35,384 nt of DNA from Teratosphaeria epicoccoides (taxonomy: Eukaryota; Ascomycota; Dothideomycetes; Mycosphaerellales; Teratosphaeriaceae), in NCBI GenBank assembly GCA_021401465.1, contig JADDMT010000212.1, forward strand, positions 1-35,384. The letters run 5' to 3'. A model generated the notes under the pieces. It did no database searches. It saw only the letters and a program-made list of their open reading frames with translations, and was not told the origin of the DNA. The position numbers and the translations under genes are program-made. Of this stretch, positions 20,104-31,715 are shown piece after piece; position 1 is the first letter of the stretch; each line of letters begins with the position of its first letter.

Positions 20104-20580
20104 GGTCGGAGGGGCTGATGTGAAGTCGTCTTGGACTGTTATGGATGTTCCTAAAAGATGTACAAGTGCTGCGATTTTCTCAATGTATTGGAGGTCTCTG
20201 ACGTCTTCAAAAGGACCATGAAACTGTCTGTTCGCCTCGGGTCTCAACGCTGCTGCCTCGAGCACGAGCTACCCAACGAAGCCAAACCCGGGAAGAGCGA
20301 TACTGTGCCGTCACACAGGGGACGAGTTCCGGTCACAGTGGATCGCATCGCCAGCGAGGCATGACCCAGGTAGGCGCAAGAATCACAGTAAGGAGGCCCT
20401 GCCCAGATCGATTGATTGGGTTATCGAAACAAGACGGCAGAGGTAGCGCAACGCAGAGGTGCGGCGCGGCGCAGCGAGCGAGGCAACGACGGCGGGTGAG
20501 GGCTAGGGTCCGCGCCCGATTAGGCAATGCACTAACCTGTAGAGGATGCGCCCTTTTCTGGATAGCTGCTACATAACCAG
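20104..20580. other. GC-rich upstream region of the CheD-like gene
   Basis: The part 20104-20270 is open in frame with the CheD-like gene and may be an N-terminal extension (about 55 codons, no Met). Beyond it is GC-rich sequence with overlapping short frames on both strands and no recognisable domain. The non-repetitive island ends near 20575, where the sequence turns abruptly AT-rich. Confidence 0.4.
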
Positions 20581-21176
20581 ATCTTCCATAGAAAAACTAG
20601 CAGGCATGCTAGAATATTAGTTGCCCTTTAGCATAGTTAGCTCTACTATTATTATATTCTACCTCTAAATATACTACTAGGCTTATACTAATACCTATTC
20701 TAGCTTCTACTAATGTTAACTCTATTACTATTTATAACACTTGTTCCTAAAGCTAGCTTACATGTTATTTACAAGCAAAGCAAGTATATACTATATACTA
20801 CTAGATTTATTTCCTTAGAAGTTCTTACTAGTTACCTTTCTAGTATAAATCTACTTACTTGTATACTAATATAGATATAAAGCTATTAAATAATAAGAAT
20901 ATCTTGTAGTATAACAGAGTAATCTAACCTTTTAATAGGTATAAGATAGTACTACTTTCTACTTATTATAGAGGTAGTATAAGAGGTACTTATATCCCCT
21001 AATATACCTTAATTAGGAAAGCATGTTAACACCTAACTGTATAGGTATACTATAGGGTTTAAGAGTCTCTATAGGGATACTATAAAGAGAGTAGCATTTA
21101 GGATTATTATATCCCTATACTTAGGTAGTAAACCTATTAGATAAAGGATATATAAGTTAATAGATAAAGTGATATA
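20581..21176. other. AT-rich, strongly RIP-mutated repeat remnants
   Basis: The composition is dominated by TA, CTA and TAG. No reading frame can be followed. The only recognisable part is an old family A LTR (listed separately). The left 290 bp and the last 100 bp before the B4 LTR match nothing else I can identify here. Confidence 0.6.
20867..21075 (-). repeat. Relic family A LTR, heavily RIP-mutated
   Basis: The order of blocks is that of 31342-31560: TAATATAGAT, then AATATCTTGTAGTATAACAGAG, then CCTTTTAATAGGTATAAGATAG, TAATTAGGAAAGCATG, and GGTATACTATAGGG. Nearly every CA and TG of the A2 LTR is TA here. It is much older or more heavily mutated than the other A LTRs. The right end fades out near 21075. 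Confidence 0.7.
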
Positions 21177-21515
21177 TGTTATAAGGGTAGGTGCTAATAG
21201 TAGGAAGGGGATCAGGTGTTAGACTCGCAGAGCTATGAAGAATATCGACAATAGCAGTTAACCTTGTAACTAACTCTCCTCTAAGCAAGAGAGGATTAAA
21301 TTAAGATTAAGCACGAAGCTCCTAACTGCCTGTCCTGAAGCTATCCCTATATACTAGAGAGACAGAGCAGCTCTATTAGATCTGTCCTTATGTAACAGAT
21401 CCTTTCTCCTATAACTATGCTATGACTCATAGCACTTACATGACTATGCTATGACTTATAGCACTTAGGACACTCATGATCCTATGACTTATAGTACTCC
21501 TGACACTCATAACAC
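21177..21515 (-). repeat. 3' LTR of family B4
   Basis: The LTR runs TGTTATAAGG..CTCATAACA (both ends RIP-altered from TGTCAT/ATGACA). At 339 bp it is the shortest in this block, lacking the AGATCTGTAGACTAACCC modules: ATTAGATCTGTCC joins directly to the TTATGTAACAGATCC half of the inverted repeat. Confidence 0.85.
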
Positions 21516-21593
21516 TATCCCCCTCTTAGCCTAGCTTGTCTCTAAGCTACCTTATTAGTACAGGGTTTCTCTTGTTATTTCCTTTATGCTATA

Positions 21594-22214
21594 ATGTCTT
21601 CTCTTTCTACATTACTGCCTTGTGTCATCCTAGACACTGACGCCCCTTTAATGTAGAAATGTAAACGCTACGCAAATCGAATCTATTATTAGGGCTAGGA
21701 TAGCATGAAGTCCTATACTTAGTGTCAAGAGTTAAAGCTTGTTTGTTAAGTACACATTTCCTTAGGGAAATGTTCGTAGTGTTACTTTAGTAACTGTCGA
21801 AGTTACGACGCGAAGGTAACAGAGGTTAAATAGAAGAAGTTAGGTAATTAGCAGAAAAGACTAATTGCCGATCTTAATCGTGTGAAGGCAGTCCTAGCTA
21901 AGGCTTCGCAGAAGATAATAGAGGTACATGTAAAGGAGATGCGTCTCTAGAAACAGTAAGACGTAGTTAACTAGGAGGTTAAGGATAGTCGCGCTCTCGA
22001 GGAGCGTGAGATTAGGGAGGATAAGGCTAAAGAGTAGGCTCTTTCGCAGGCTAGGTTTCTTCTTGACCTAGATCCTTTAGCGGGTCTTGCTCTTAGTCCT
22101 ACGACATAGAGCGCTATAGAAGGTTTCGCTAATGCCTTGTATTAGGGTTTCCTAGATAGCGTAATAGCCGAACTAATTGACAGCGTCCTGCAGGAGTCTA
22201 GTCATGGCTTATAA
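21594..22214 (+). pseudogene. Antisense Cys-cluster/coiled-coil ORF of family B4
   Basis: This is the same frame as 7075-7695 in B1, with identical length from the second Met (207 codons including the stop) and no indel. It ends TAA at 22212-22214. Internal stops are mostly TAG plus a few TAA. At one site B1 has TTG-TAG-GCT and B4 has TCG-CAG-GCT, which shows that TAG replaced a Gln codon. Cys positions of the cluster are kept. The pol stop (TAA, 22209-22211 on the other strand) adjoins. Confidence 0.72.
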
Positions 22215-24970
22215 TCTTCTCCTTAGGTTCGTTCTTCTCTCGAAACTTCGTATCTTTTGCTAATAGTTTCGCAGATGTTCTAGGGGTTCCTAGGTGTTCT
22301 TAGTACTCCTATATCCTTCCCATTTTACTAAGTACTCTTGCTGTCTGTCCTACTAGCGAGTGTCGACGATCTTCTCGACAGTGTACTCAGGTTCTTCTAC
22401 TTTAGGGTCAAGTAGTAAGGGTTCCGTTTATAGTGTAGTGTCTAGCGCTACTTGTTCTAGTAGAGAAACATAGAACACAGGGTGTATTCTCATCTGCTTA
22501 GGTAGCTATAACTTAAAATTAACTGGTCCTTTCTTAGCCTTGATCCTAAATGGTCCTAGTTTTACAGCGTCTAGTTTTTTACTTAGCTTGTCTAATTTAA
22601 TGTAATAGTAGAGGAGATATACCTTGTCCCCCTCCTTTAGAATTAGTCCCTTAATTCTCTTACGATTTACGTACTATGCCATGTTCTACTAATAGAACTA
22701 CAGGTCGAGTCGTGCTTCTGTTTGTAGTTAGCGTAGGTGTTCTACTTGTCTAAGTGCTACTAGGTTTAGATTACTAGCTAAGACATCCGGAATGTCTTCT
22801 ATAGCTAATCTATATGCCATCTGAAATAGCGAGAGTCCTGTCGACTCTACTAGCGTACTATTCTACGCGAGCTGTGCTATTAGTAACAACTCTACCTAGT
22901 TGTTCTAGTCCCTATTCACATAGGATCGAAGGTACTATTCTAACGTCTGATTTAGACATTCTGTCTGTCTATCTGTTTAAGGGTAGAAGGAAGTACTTAG
23001 TCGATGTCTAACCTAGAATTGTCTCATTAGGGCTCCCTAGAAGTTAGAGGTAAACACGGATCCTCGATCTGTTACTAGGTCCTGTAGCATACTATGTAGT
23101 GCTACTACCTATTTAATGAAGACATGTGCGATATCTTTAGTCTTAAAGTCTTCGCAGTAAGGGATAAACTTCCTAAACTTAGTGAATTAGTCGACTACTA
23201 CCATGATCCCATCGAAGAACTCATTAGTAGCGGGTTCTCTTGACTAAGGTAGTTTGACGATAAAGTCTATGGCAAGCGATTCCTATGGCCGTTAAGGTAC
23301 CTTAAGTAGTCATAGTAGCCTATACAGTTTGTGACAGTTATGCTTACTTTGTTAGTAAGTTACACATTAACAGACGTAGTCCTCGATTGCCTTGCCTATC
23401 CTAGGGAAGTAATATTCTTATCGGAGAATTTGCTTCATTTTAGACACTCCCGGGTATCCTGCCTAAGGTATGTTATGTTAGAGGCGTAGTAGCTCTAATC
23501 ATAAAGACGTTAGCATGTATACTAATCCTTAAAAAAGAAGGATTCTGTCTTTGTCTTCCTAATCCTCCTGTCTATTAATGTCGTCGCGGACAGCGAGTGC
23601 AGTTAGGTCGTAGACTAGCGCGTTCTTTAGGTCGTCCTAAAATTTACTAGTCTATGTAATAGTCATGGCTGCGAGTCGGTTAACTCCTAGCGTGCCATCG
23701 CTATTTTCCTAGAGAATAGCGTGTTTCTCCCGCTTCATGCCCTTCATGTAGTCAGTCTAGCGGCTAAGTGTATTAGCGCGTGCGTTATTAGTCCCCTTAC
23801 GATAGACAATCTTGCAGCTAAAACTAGAGAGTTCCTTACTCTACTAAACCTGTTGTCAGTTTAACTCTTTCGTTATTATGAAGTATCGCAAGTTCTCATA
23901 GTCTGTATAGACCGTGACCTAGTGCTTAGAACCTTCTAAGTAGACTCGCTAGGCCTTGTAGGCGTCTACTATAGCTAGAAGTTCTTTGTTATAGATGTCG
24001 TAACAGAGTTTAGGTCTAGACAATTTCCTCGAGTAGTAGGCGACTAGCTATAGTCGTCTACTTAGTCCTAGTTAACTTAAGCATACCCTGAGTGCTACGT
24101 CAGAGGCATCTGTTTCGACTATAATAGGCTTATTAGGGTCGAAAACAAGTAAGATCAGCTAATCTGTGAATTGTCGCTTAAGTTCCTTGAAGGCATTCTG
24201 TTAGGCGTCGTCCTACACGAATAGTGTATCCTTCATAGTAAGAGTTGTAAGTAGTGCTATAATCTTCGAATAGTTTACTACAAATCTTTAGTAGAAGTTA
24301 GCGAATCTAAGGAAGGACTATACTTCCTTAACATTAGTTGGCATAGGCTACTCTTTCACGACTTAGACTTTCTTAGTATCTATCTTAATTTCATTCTATG
24401 CTACTACGTAGCTAAGGAATTAGACTTCCTGCTTATGAAACTCGCTCTTCTAAGGCTTAACCTTTAACTAGTAGTCCTAGAGTTTCTGAAGTACCTTGCG
24501 TACATAAGTCCTATGTTCTTCGATTGTCTATAAGTAGACAAGGATGTCGTCTAAGTATATAACCACGAAGACGTCGAGGTACTCTCGTAGCACATTGTTA
24601 ATAAATGCCTACTATGTAGCTAGGGCATTTGTTAACCTAAATGGCATAACTATATACTCGTAGTGTCTAAACCTAGTTCGGAATGTAGTCTTCTATTCTT
24701 CGCCTTCCTTAATTCGAATTTAGTTATATGCTCTAGGTATGTCGAACTTCGAGAACTATATTGCTCCTTATAGGCGGCCCTGCAATTCTGAGAGTAAAGG
24801 AAGCGGATAGCTATTCTTTATTATAATGTCGTTTAATCTACAGTAATCTACGTAGAGTTACTAGTTATCTTCCCCCTTAGGAACAAACAGGATTAGATAT
24901 CCTGCTAGGGACTAAGACTCGCGGATGAAGCCCTTCTAGAGGTTGTCTTCAAGGTATTTCCGGAGAATCT
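22209..24970 (-). pseudogene. pol: Family B4 pol, C-terminal two thirds
   Basis: The frame keeps the RT (YLDD near 24541-24560, tail broken at 24970), RNase H (near 24103-24123), integrase zinc domain (near 23420-23465), core (near 23245-23275 and 23055-23078) and chromodomain (about 22262-22380). TAG and TAA stops abound. It ends where the B5 3' LTR was inserted, about 120 bp upstream of the RT VDYRRLND motif in pol order. Confidence 0.88.
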
Positions 24971-25440
24971 TGTCATAAGGGTAGGTGCTAATAGCAGGAA
25001 GGTAACTAGGTATTAGACTCGTAGAGCTATAAAGAATATCGACAATGGCAGTTAACCTTGTAACTAACTATCCCCTAGGGAAAGAGAATTAAATCAAGCA
25101 CGAAGCTCCTAACTACCTGTCCTAAAGCTATCCCTATATACTAGAGAGACAGAGTAGCTCTGTTAGATCTGTCGACAGACCTAACAGATCTATGTCTGTA
25201 GATCTGTAGACTAACCCTATAGATCCGAGGGTCTGTTATCCTATGACAGATCCCTTCTTCCTTGTAGGCCTATAGATCTGTAGACTAACCCTACAGATCT
25301 AGGGATCTGTCCTCACGTGACAGATCCTTTCTCCTATGACTATGCCTATAACTTATAGTACTCCTATGACTGTATTATGACTCATAGCACTTAGGACCCT
25401 TATGATCCTAAAACCTATAGTACTCCTGACACTCATGACA
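24971..25440 (-). repeat. 3' LTR of family B5
   Basis: The LTR runs TGTCATAAGG..CTCATGACA, 470 bp, with two AGATCTGTAGACTAACCC modules. A perfect inverted repeat, GGATCTGTC (25303-25311) and GACAGATCC (25319-25327), flanks a 7-base spacer, CTCACGT. A polypurine tract (on the - strand) follows at 25441-25453. Confidence 0.9.
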
Positions 25441-25520
25441 CTATCCCCCTCTTAGCCTAGCTTGTCCCTAAGCTACCTTATTAGTGCAGGGTTTCTCTTG
25501 TTATTTCCTTTTATGCTATA

Positions 25521-26153
25521 ATGTCTTCTCTTTCTACATTACTGCCTTATGTCATCCTAGACACTAACGCCCCTTTAACGTAGAAACGTAAACGCCGCGT
25601 GAATTAAATCTATCGTTAGGGCTAGGACAGCATGAAGTCCTATACTTAGTGTCAAGAGTTAAAGCTTGTTTGTTAGGTACACATTTCCTCGGGGAAATGT
25701 TTGTAATGTTACTTTAGCAACTGTCGAAGTTACGACGCGAAGGTAACAGAGGTCGAATAGAAGAAGTTAGGCGATTAGCGGAAAAGACTAATTACTAATC
25801 TCGATCGTGCGAAGGCAGTCCTAGCTAAGGCTTCGCAGAAGATAATAGAGGCGCATGTAAAGGAGATGCGTCTTCGAAAACAGTTAGACGTAGTCAACTA
25901 GGAGGTCGAGGATAGTCGCGCTCTCGAGGAGCGTGAGATCAGGGAGGATGAGGCTAAGGAACAGGCTCTCTTGCAGGCTAGGTTTCTTCTTGACCTAGAT
26001 CCTTTAGCGGGTCTCGCTCTTAGTCCTACGACATAGAGCGTAATAGAGGGTTTCACTAACGCCTCATATTAGGGTTTCCTGGATAGCGTGGTAGCCGAGC
26101 CGATCGATGGCGTCCCGCAGGAGTCTAGTTGTGGCTTAGGATCTTCTTCCTAG
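25521..26153 (+). pseudogene. Antisense Cys-cluster/coiled-coil ORF of family B5
   Basis: The frame is the same as in B1 and B4. This copy is the least damaged: GAACAGGCT and TTGCAGGCT are Gln codons where B1 has TAG, and CTTCGA stands for CTCTAG. The Cys cluster has C-x2-C-x6-C-x8-C-x2-C-x4-C with the same trailing Tyr. At the position of the TGA/TAA stop of B1 and B4 this copy has GGA (26139-26141), so the frame runs on to TAG at 26151 and could, with TAG as Gln, overlap the chromodomain part of pol. The TGA/TAA shared by two copies is the more likely original end. Confidence 0.72.
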
Positions 26154-29100
26154 GTTCGTTCCTTTCTCGAAAATTCGTATCTTTTGCTAACAGTTTCGCA
26201 GATGTTCTAGGGGTTCCTAGGTGTTCTCGGTACTCCTATATCCTTCCTATTTTACTAAGTACTCTCGCTGTCTGTCCCGCTAGCGAGTGTCAACAATCTT
26301 TTCGACAGTGTACTCTAGTTCTTCTACTTTAGGGTCGAGTAGTAAGGGTTCCGTTTGTAGTGTAGCGTCTAGCGCTACTTGTTCTAGTAGAGAGACATTA
26401 AACACAGGGTATATTCTCATCTGCTTAGGTAGCTGTAACTTAAAATTAACTGGTCCTTTCTTAGCCTTAATCCTGAATGGTCCTAGTTTTACAGCGTCTA
26501 GTTTCTTACTCGGCTTGTCTAATTTGATATGACGGCAGAGGAGATATACCTTGTCCCCCTCCTTTAGAATTAGTCCCTTAATTCTCTTACGATTCGCGTA
26601 CTATGCCATGTTCTGCTAATAGAACTGCAGGTCGAGTCATGCTTCTGTTTGCAGTCGGCGTAGATGTTCTACTCGTCTAAGTGCTACTAGGTTTGGATTA
26701 CTAGCTAAGCTGTCTAGGATGTCTTCTATAGCTGATCTATATGCCATCTGAAAAGGCGAGAGTCCTGTCGACTCTACTGGCGTACTATTATACGCGAGCT
26801 GTGCTATTAGCAACAACTCTACCTAGTTGTTCTAGTCCCTATTCACATAGGATCGAAGGTACTATTCTAACGTCTAATTTAGACGTTCTGTCTGTCTATC
26901 CGTTTAAGGGTAGAAGGAAGTACTTAGTCGATGTTTGACCTAGAGTTGCCTCATTAGGGCTCTCTAGAAGTTAGAGGTAAACATGGATCCTCGATCCGTT
27001 ACTAGGTCCTGTAGCATACCGTGTAGTGCTACTACCTATTTGATGAAGAGATACGCGATATCTTTGATCTTAAAGTCTTCGCGGTAAGGGATAAACTTCC
27101 TAAACTTAGTAAATTAGTCGATTACTACCATGATCCTATTAAAGAACTCATTCGTAGCGGGTTCTCTCGACTAAGGTAGTTTGACGATGAAATCCATAGC
27201 GAGCGATTCCCATGGCTGTTAAGGTACCTTAAGTAGTCGTAGTAGCCTATATGGTTTGTAATAGTCGTGCTTACTTTGTTAGTAAGTTACACATTAACGG
27301 ACGTAGTCCTCGATTACCTTGCTCATCCTAGGGAAGTAATATTCTTGTTAGAGAATTTGCTTCATTTTAGACACTCCCGGGTGTCCTGCCTAAGGTATGT
27401 TATGTTAGAGGCGTAGTAGTTCTAATCGTAAAGATGTTAGCATGTATACTAATCCTTAAAACAGAAGGATTCTATCTTCGTCTTCCTAATCCTCCTGTCT
27501 ATTAATGTCGTCGCGGACAGCGAGTGCAGTTAGGTCGTAGACTAGCGCGTTCTTCAGGTCGTCCTGAAATTCACTAGTCTATGTAACAGTCATGGCCGCA
27601 AGTTAGTTAACTCCTAGCGTGCTATCGCTATTTTCCTAGAGAATAGCATGTTTCTCCTGCTTCATGCCCTTCATGTAGTCTGTCTGGCGGCTAAGTGCAT
27701 TAGCGCGTGCGTTATCGGTCCCCTTATAATAGACGATCTTGTAGTTAAAACTAGAGAGCTCCTCACTCTACCGAACCTGTTGTTAGTTTAATTCTTTCGT
27801 CGTTATAAAGTATCGCAAGTTCTCATGGTCTGTGTAGACCGTGACCTAGTGCTTAGAACCTTCTAAGTAGACTCGCTAGGCCTTGTAGGCGTCTACTATA
27901 GCTAGAAGTTCTTTGTTATAGACGTCGTATTAGAGTTTAGGTCTAGACAATTTCCTCAAGTAATAGGCGACTAGCTGTAGTCGTCTACTTAGTCCTAGTT
28001 AACTTAAGCATACCCCGAGTACTACGTCAGAGGCATCTGTTTCAACCGTGATAGGCTTATCTAGGTCGAATACAAGTAAGATTAGCTGATCTGTAAATTG
28101 TCGCTTAAGTTCCTTGAAGGCATTCTGTTAGGCGTTGTCCTACACGAATAGTGTATCCTTCCTAGTAAGAGTCATAAGTAGTGCTGTAATCTTCGAATAG
28201 TTTGCTACAAATCTTTAGTAGAAGTTAGCGAACCTAAGGAAGGACTATACTTCCTTAACATTAGTTAGCGTAGGCTACTCTTTTACGACTTAGACTTTCT
28301 TAGTGTCTATCTTGATTCTATTCTATGCTACTACGTAGCTAAGGAATTATACTTCCTGCTTGTGAAACTTGCTCTTCTGAGGCTTAACCTTTAACTAGTA
28401 ATCCTAGAGTTTCTAAAGTACCTTGCGCACGTAAGTCCTATGCTCTTCGATCGTCCGGGAGTAGACGAGGATGTCGTCTAGGTATATAACTACAAAGACG
28501 TCAAGGTACTCTCGTAGCACGTTGTTAATAAATGCCTACTATGTAGCCAGGGCATTTGTTAACCTAAATGGCATGACTATGTACTCGTAGTGTCTAAACC
28601 TAGTTCGGAACATATTCTTCTATTCTTTGCCTTCCTTAATTCGAATTCGGTTATACACTCCGGGTATGTCAAACTTCAAGAACTACATTGCTCCTTATAG
28701 GCGGTCCTGCAATTCTAAGAGCAAAGGAAGTAGATAACTATTCTTTATTATAATGTTGTTTAATCCATGATAATCTACGTAGAGTCGCTAGTCATCTTCC
28801 CCCTTAGGCACAAACAGGATCGGATATCTAGCCAGGGACTACGACTCGCGGATGAAGCCTTTCTAGAGGTTGTCTTCTAGGTATTTCCGGAGAATCTCTA
28901 GTTTCGCTACTAATAACAGGCGAACTAGTTGCTTCGTTAGTGTCTTGCTAGGGAGTAAGGGTATCCTGTGGTCCTACTCCTAGTGTTCTGGCAGAGCTTC
29001 TTAGTCGGGTTCTTCCTTGAAAAGAGTAGCGAACTCTTTATACTTATCAGGAACTATGAATTCGACCCTGACTTCCGTTTGCGTTGCTTTAACCTATAGG

Positions 29101-29700
29101 ACGTACACTTCCTGTTCTAGATCCTTAATGGCAGCTACTATCTCGCTTGAAGTTATAGCACATATTTTGATCTTGCCTAGTACATCGTGTACTACAGGTA
29201 GAGGTATCGATCTTGAGAGTTCCGGGAACTAGATCCTCTCATTCTTCTAGTCGATATAGGGGTTAGCGTTTCTTAGCTATAGTAACCCTAGGACTACATC
29301 CGAGCCTAGTAACTCCGTGATGTCGAACTAGAGCATCTCTTAGTAGCGTCCTATCCGTAGAGGCATCATCTTAGTCTCTTCGTCAACTACTCCTTAGTTG
29401 TACGTGACCGGCTTTCTATTAATCGCTTGTAGCGAGAAAGCATTCGTCTTCGCCTGTAGCTTTATCCTAGCTGTCCTAGCGAACTTAGGCGTCATGAAGA
29501 TTCTAGTACATCCTGAATCTATTAAGGCCCTAGCTAGCGTCTCGTTAATGTGTACCTATACTCTAAGGTTGTCCGCGTATCTAGCGCTAATCGCGGCACA
29601 TCGTTGCAGCCCTGTCTAGTCTGTCCGTAGGTCTAATTCTAGCGGACCTCGTCGTTTCCCGAATAACTGTCTTCACGGACTAGTTTAGGGATCGTGCGGT
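26136..29700 (-). pseudogene. pol: Family B5 pol
   Basis: The domain order matches B1: protease LIDSG (near 29505-29530), RT (YLDD near 28468-28487), RNase H (near 28029-28050), integrase zinc domain and core (about 27350-26880), and chromodomain (about 26185-26300). TAG stops interrupt every domain. The stop TAA lies at about 26136-26138 on the - strand, next to the end of the antisense ORF. Confidence 0.88.
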
Positions 29701-30189
29701 CTCGGCTTCTTCTCTAAGCGTTACTGTTTTCTAGCCTAAGAGGTTGTTCTCGCTCTTAGCCTTGCTGTTCCTGCGCGTTTCTTGCGTACTCTATCTTTAA
29801 GTGATAGACTCGGAGTCGTAGCGCTCGTGGAATCTGAATACCTTCGTAGGTTAGGTAGCCTCCCTAGGCCGTAAACTCTACCCCGAACGGTATAATTTCT
29901 TAGACAACTTTCTGATGCGCGTGAGGTTAAGCTACGACTAGTAGTCTCCTCAGGTGTCGTCGCATACGGTCGGCTAGTTCGTCATACTAAAGCTAGCCGA
30001 CATGTTGTACTCTATTAATCTATGGGCAAGCCTAAGCCTACTAGTTCTGTATGATTCGGATAATATCGAGTCTAATGTCATGTAGCGGCATAGCCTATTA
30101 CTCTATGCTCTCGTCTTCCTCGGAATCAGGAATGACAGCTTCGACAAGCTCGTAGTTGTCGTCCGAACCTTCTTCTTCCTCTTCTAGCT

Positions 30190-31266
30190 CCTATTGCCTT
30201 AGGACTATTGCACTAGAAGGTATACCCCTTAGCGCACAGATCGACTATGCCTTGTTTTAGCTAGGGTACTATCCGGAACCATCTTTATCACTCATGTGAA
30301 TTCGACAATCGTCGTCATAGCACGTAGTCTAAGTAAGTGCGGCATAGTCCGGTTCTCGAGTAGCAGCAGCCTTTTGCTTAGGTACCGTTGTTATCGCGCG
30401 AGCCTGCTCTATCCTAGGCGGCTCTTGTTGTTGCTTCTTAGCAAAACATTCGCGGGCAAAGTGTCCTTTCTTTCTACAGTTGTAGCACTTAAGATTACTC
30501 TTGTCGAATAGCTTCTTCAGACTATTCTAGGGAGGAGAGCCCTTCCGCGGCTTTCCTTAGGGTCTATTCCTTAGACGCCCCTTAGTCGCATCTAACTCTA
30601 TAGGTTAGAGACTATAGTAATCGCTTCGCTATCTTGGTGCTAATCGTTAGACCTTATGGTTAGCCTGTGCTAGCTTGCGATTTCTATGTTATCGTTCTTG
30701 CTGTCGTTCCTAGATGCGATTATCGATTCTAATCGCGAGATCGCTTATTTCCTTGAATGTTGTTAGCTAATCTCCTTAGGCAATTTCGTCTTTAACCGTC
30801 TCCTTTAGTCCCTAGTAGAACTAAGCGGCTAAAGCATTATCATTCTAGTCGACTCGAGCAGAGAGGGTCTAAAAGTCCGCGCGGTACTTGATGGCAGAAC
30901 CCTTCTGCTAGATTCCTAGGAGAGCTCTCTCGGCCTCTTGTTGCTTATTACTGAGCCTAAAAGCTTCGCGTAATACCTTAAACAAAGACTTGTCTAAGTT
31001 AAGAATCTCCCTAGTCGTCGTCTTCCTAGCTTCGACGTTACTAACGTAATCTAGATAATCTGTCAGATGAGGCTAGATGAACTCGAACGCTAGTCCCTTC
31101 AGGTAAGAGACGATATACATCATTCGCTTATGATACGTTGTAAACTATTCTGTATCTACGTTAAATGCTAACTAGCATTATAGGATAAACATCTCGACTT
31201 GAGATTATTGTCCTGTAAACTCTGTAGGGCTTCCTATCTTAAAGCCGTTATTGCCATGTCTATTCC
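30190..31266 (-). pseudogene. gag: Family B5 gag, N-terminus cut
   Basis: The frame aligns to B1 gag from the acidic C-terminus to about codon 85 and ends at the family A LTR at 31267. The CCHC knuckle is intact at 30446-30487 (CYNCRKKGHFAREC). TAG and some TAA codons break the frame. Confidence 0.85.
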
Positions 31267-31341
31267 TGAAACGGTTAATACTAGGGGGCCATTAGAGCCG
31301 CATAGGTTCTAATGTCTGCCCTTAGTATGTAGTGACCCTAC
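31267..31341 (+). repeat. Family A LTR fragment, first 75 bp
   Basis: TGAAACGGTTAATACTAGGG is the start of a family A LTR in + orientation. It ends at AGTGACCCTAC, where a complete family A LTR in the opposite orientation begins. The left edge interrupts B5 gag. This means a family A copy entered B5, and copy A2 later entered the LTR of that copy. Confidence 0.8.
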
Positions 31342-31701
31342 TGATATAGATGTATGTGCTATATGATATGAAAATATCTCGCAGTGTGACAGAGTAATCC
31401 GACCTTTTAGTAGGTACAAGACAGCACTGCTTTCTGCTTATCGCAGAGGTGGCGCTAAGGGTGCTTATAACCCCCGGCGCTCCTTAATTAGGGAAAGCAT
31501 GTCTAAGCCTAACCCCGTAGGGGTACCGTAGGGTCAGCGACGTAGGGGCGTCCTACGTCGACAACTGATCCTACTCGGACGACATACGAGCTAACGTATG
31601 TACGAAGGACCCCCTTGCCATATGTGGCAGGGTCACTGCATGCTAAGGGCGGCCATTAGAACCCATGCGGTTTAAATGGTCCCCTAGTATCAACCGTATC
31701 A
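31342..31701 (-). repeat. 3' LTR of family A2
   Basis: This complete 360-bp LTR reads TGATATAG..CCGTATCA on the + strand, so the sense strand is TGATACGG..CTATATCA. It matches 5008-5397 (reverse complement) and 1-125. A GGTACCGTAGGG block with a palindromic TACGTCGAC-type motif lies in the middle (31540-31565). Confidence 0.9.
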
Positions 31702-31715
31702 CTGCCCCTCCTCCT
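31702..31715 (-). other. Polypurine tract of family A2
   Basis: The - strand reads AGGAGGAGGGGCAG immediately before the LTR start, identical to 4994-5007 in A1. It sets the element's orientation. Confidence 0.75.

Larger units (their letters stand above)
21177..24970 (-). mobile_element. Family B4: 3' half of a chromovirus, interrupted by B5
   Basis: The copy has a 3' LTR (21177-21515), the antisense ORF (21594-22214) and pol up to the RT region. It breaks off at 24970 after GGAGAATCT, exactly where the B5 LTR starts. The missing part of pol, plus gag and the 5' LTR, is not found beyond B5, because B5 itself is cut at 31266 by family A. Layout and sequence match B1 6520-10456. Confidence 0.88.
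24971..31266 (-). mobile_element. Family B5: nearly full chromovirus, 5' end cut by family A
   Basis: The copy has a 3' LTR (24971-25440), antisense ORF (from 25521), pol and most of gag. It stops at 31266 inside the N-terminal part of gag where a family A LTR begins; the 5' LTR is not in the window. It lies inside B4 pol, so it is younger than B4. It keeps more CAG codons than B1 or B4 in places. Confidence 0.9.
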
